Positions 20,261 through 20,265 of a stretch of DNA of 20,265 nucleotides are shown piece after piece (position 1 is the first letter of the stretch; each line of letters begins with the position of its first letter). The notes beneath the pieces were generated by a model. The model was not told the DNA's origin. It saw only the letters and a list, made by a program, of their open reading frames with translations, and did not search any database. Both the position numbers and the translations under genes were made by a program. This stretch comes from a virus. The stretch is taken from IMG/VR virus record IMGVR_UViG_3300037507_000670, positions 1 to 20,265 of that record; one strand, written 5' to 3'.

Positions 20261-20265
20261 TGAAG

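Overview
The window is the head-and-tail (late structural) module of a tailed siphovirus that infects an actinobacterium, most likely Mycobacterium or a relative such as Gordonia or Rhodococcus. The evidence is the invariant siphophage gene order, all on the + strand: small terminase, large terminase, portal, MuF-like capsid protein, scaffold, major capsid, four head-tail completion genes, major tail protein, frameshifted tail assembly chaperones, a very long tape measure with peptidoglycan hydrolase domains, then minor tail genes. The tape measure carries GPGTGTSDSILAR motifs, and TTG/GTG starts with stop-start overlaps are frequent. Both fit actinobacteriophages. The species cannot be fixed from sequence alone.

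Layout. Positions 1-546 contain no convincing gene. They hold three imperfect 14-bp direct repeats close to the left edge, a cluster of AATT-containing repeats, a TA-rich patch, and a perfect TCGAAC-N4-GTTCGA palindrome (342-357) that matches the mycobacterial LexA (SOS box) consensus. This looks like a genome-end or packaging/control region, although whether base 1 is the physical end cannot be proven here. Positions 547-2360 encode the packaging motor (small and large terminase). Positions 2357-6597 encode portal, MuF-like protein, scaffold and major capsid protein. Positions 6603-8304 encode four small overlapping head-tail joining and tail completion proteins. Positions 8320-9102 encode the major tail protein, followed by a strong hairpin terminator (9127-9163).

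Positions 9212-10035 encode the tail assembly chaperones, gpG and a gpG-T fusion made by -1 slippage on GGGAAAA. Positions 10050-15854 encode a 1934-residue tape measure protein with an M15-like peptidase, a lytic-transglycosylase-like domain and a duplicated module. A 16-bp hairpin (15876-15917) separates it from the tail-tip genes: a Dit-like protein (15942-16829), a Gp37-like hub candidate (16826-18544), a small gene-29/DUF2744-type protein (18570-19019) and another minor tail protein (19016-20209). The window ends at a 13-codon mini-ORF whose stop overlaps a possible start of the next gene.

The genes work as one assembly line: terminase packages DNA through the portal into a scaffold-built, HK97-fold head; connector proteins seal it; the chaperones and tape measure set tail length; and the tip proteins adsorb to and penetrate the actinobacterial wall. 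Most genes are tightly coupled by 4-14 bp overlaps. The major capsid and major tail genes stand out: each has a TTG start that is the only available start, and both visibly favour C-ending codons. The most unusual observations are the SOS-box palindrome, the repeats near the left edge, and a consensus Shine-Dalgarno sequence sitting in the loop of the terminator after the major tail gene.
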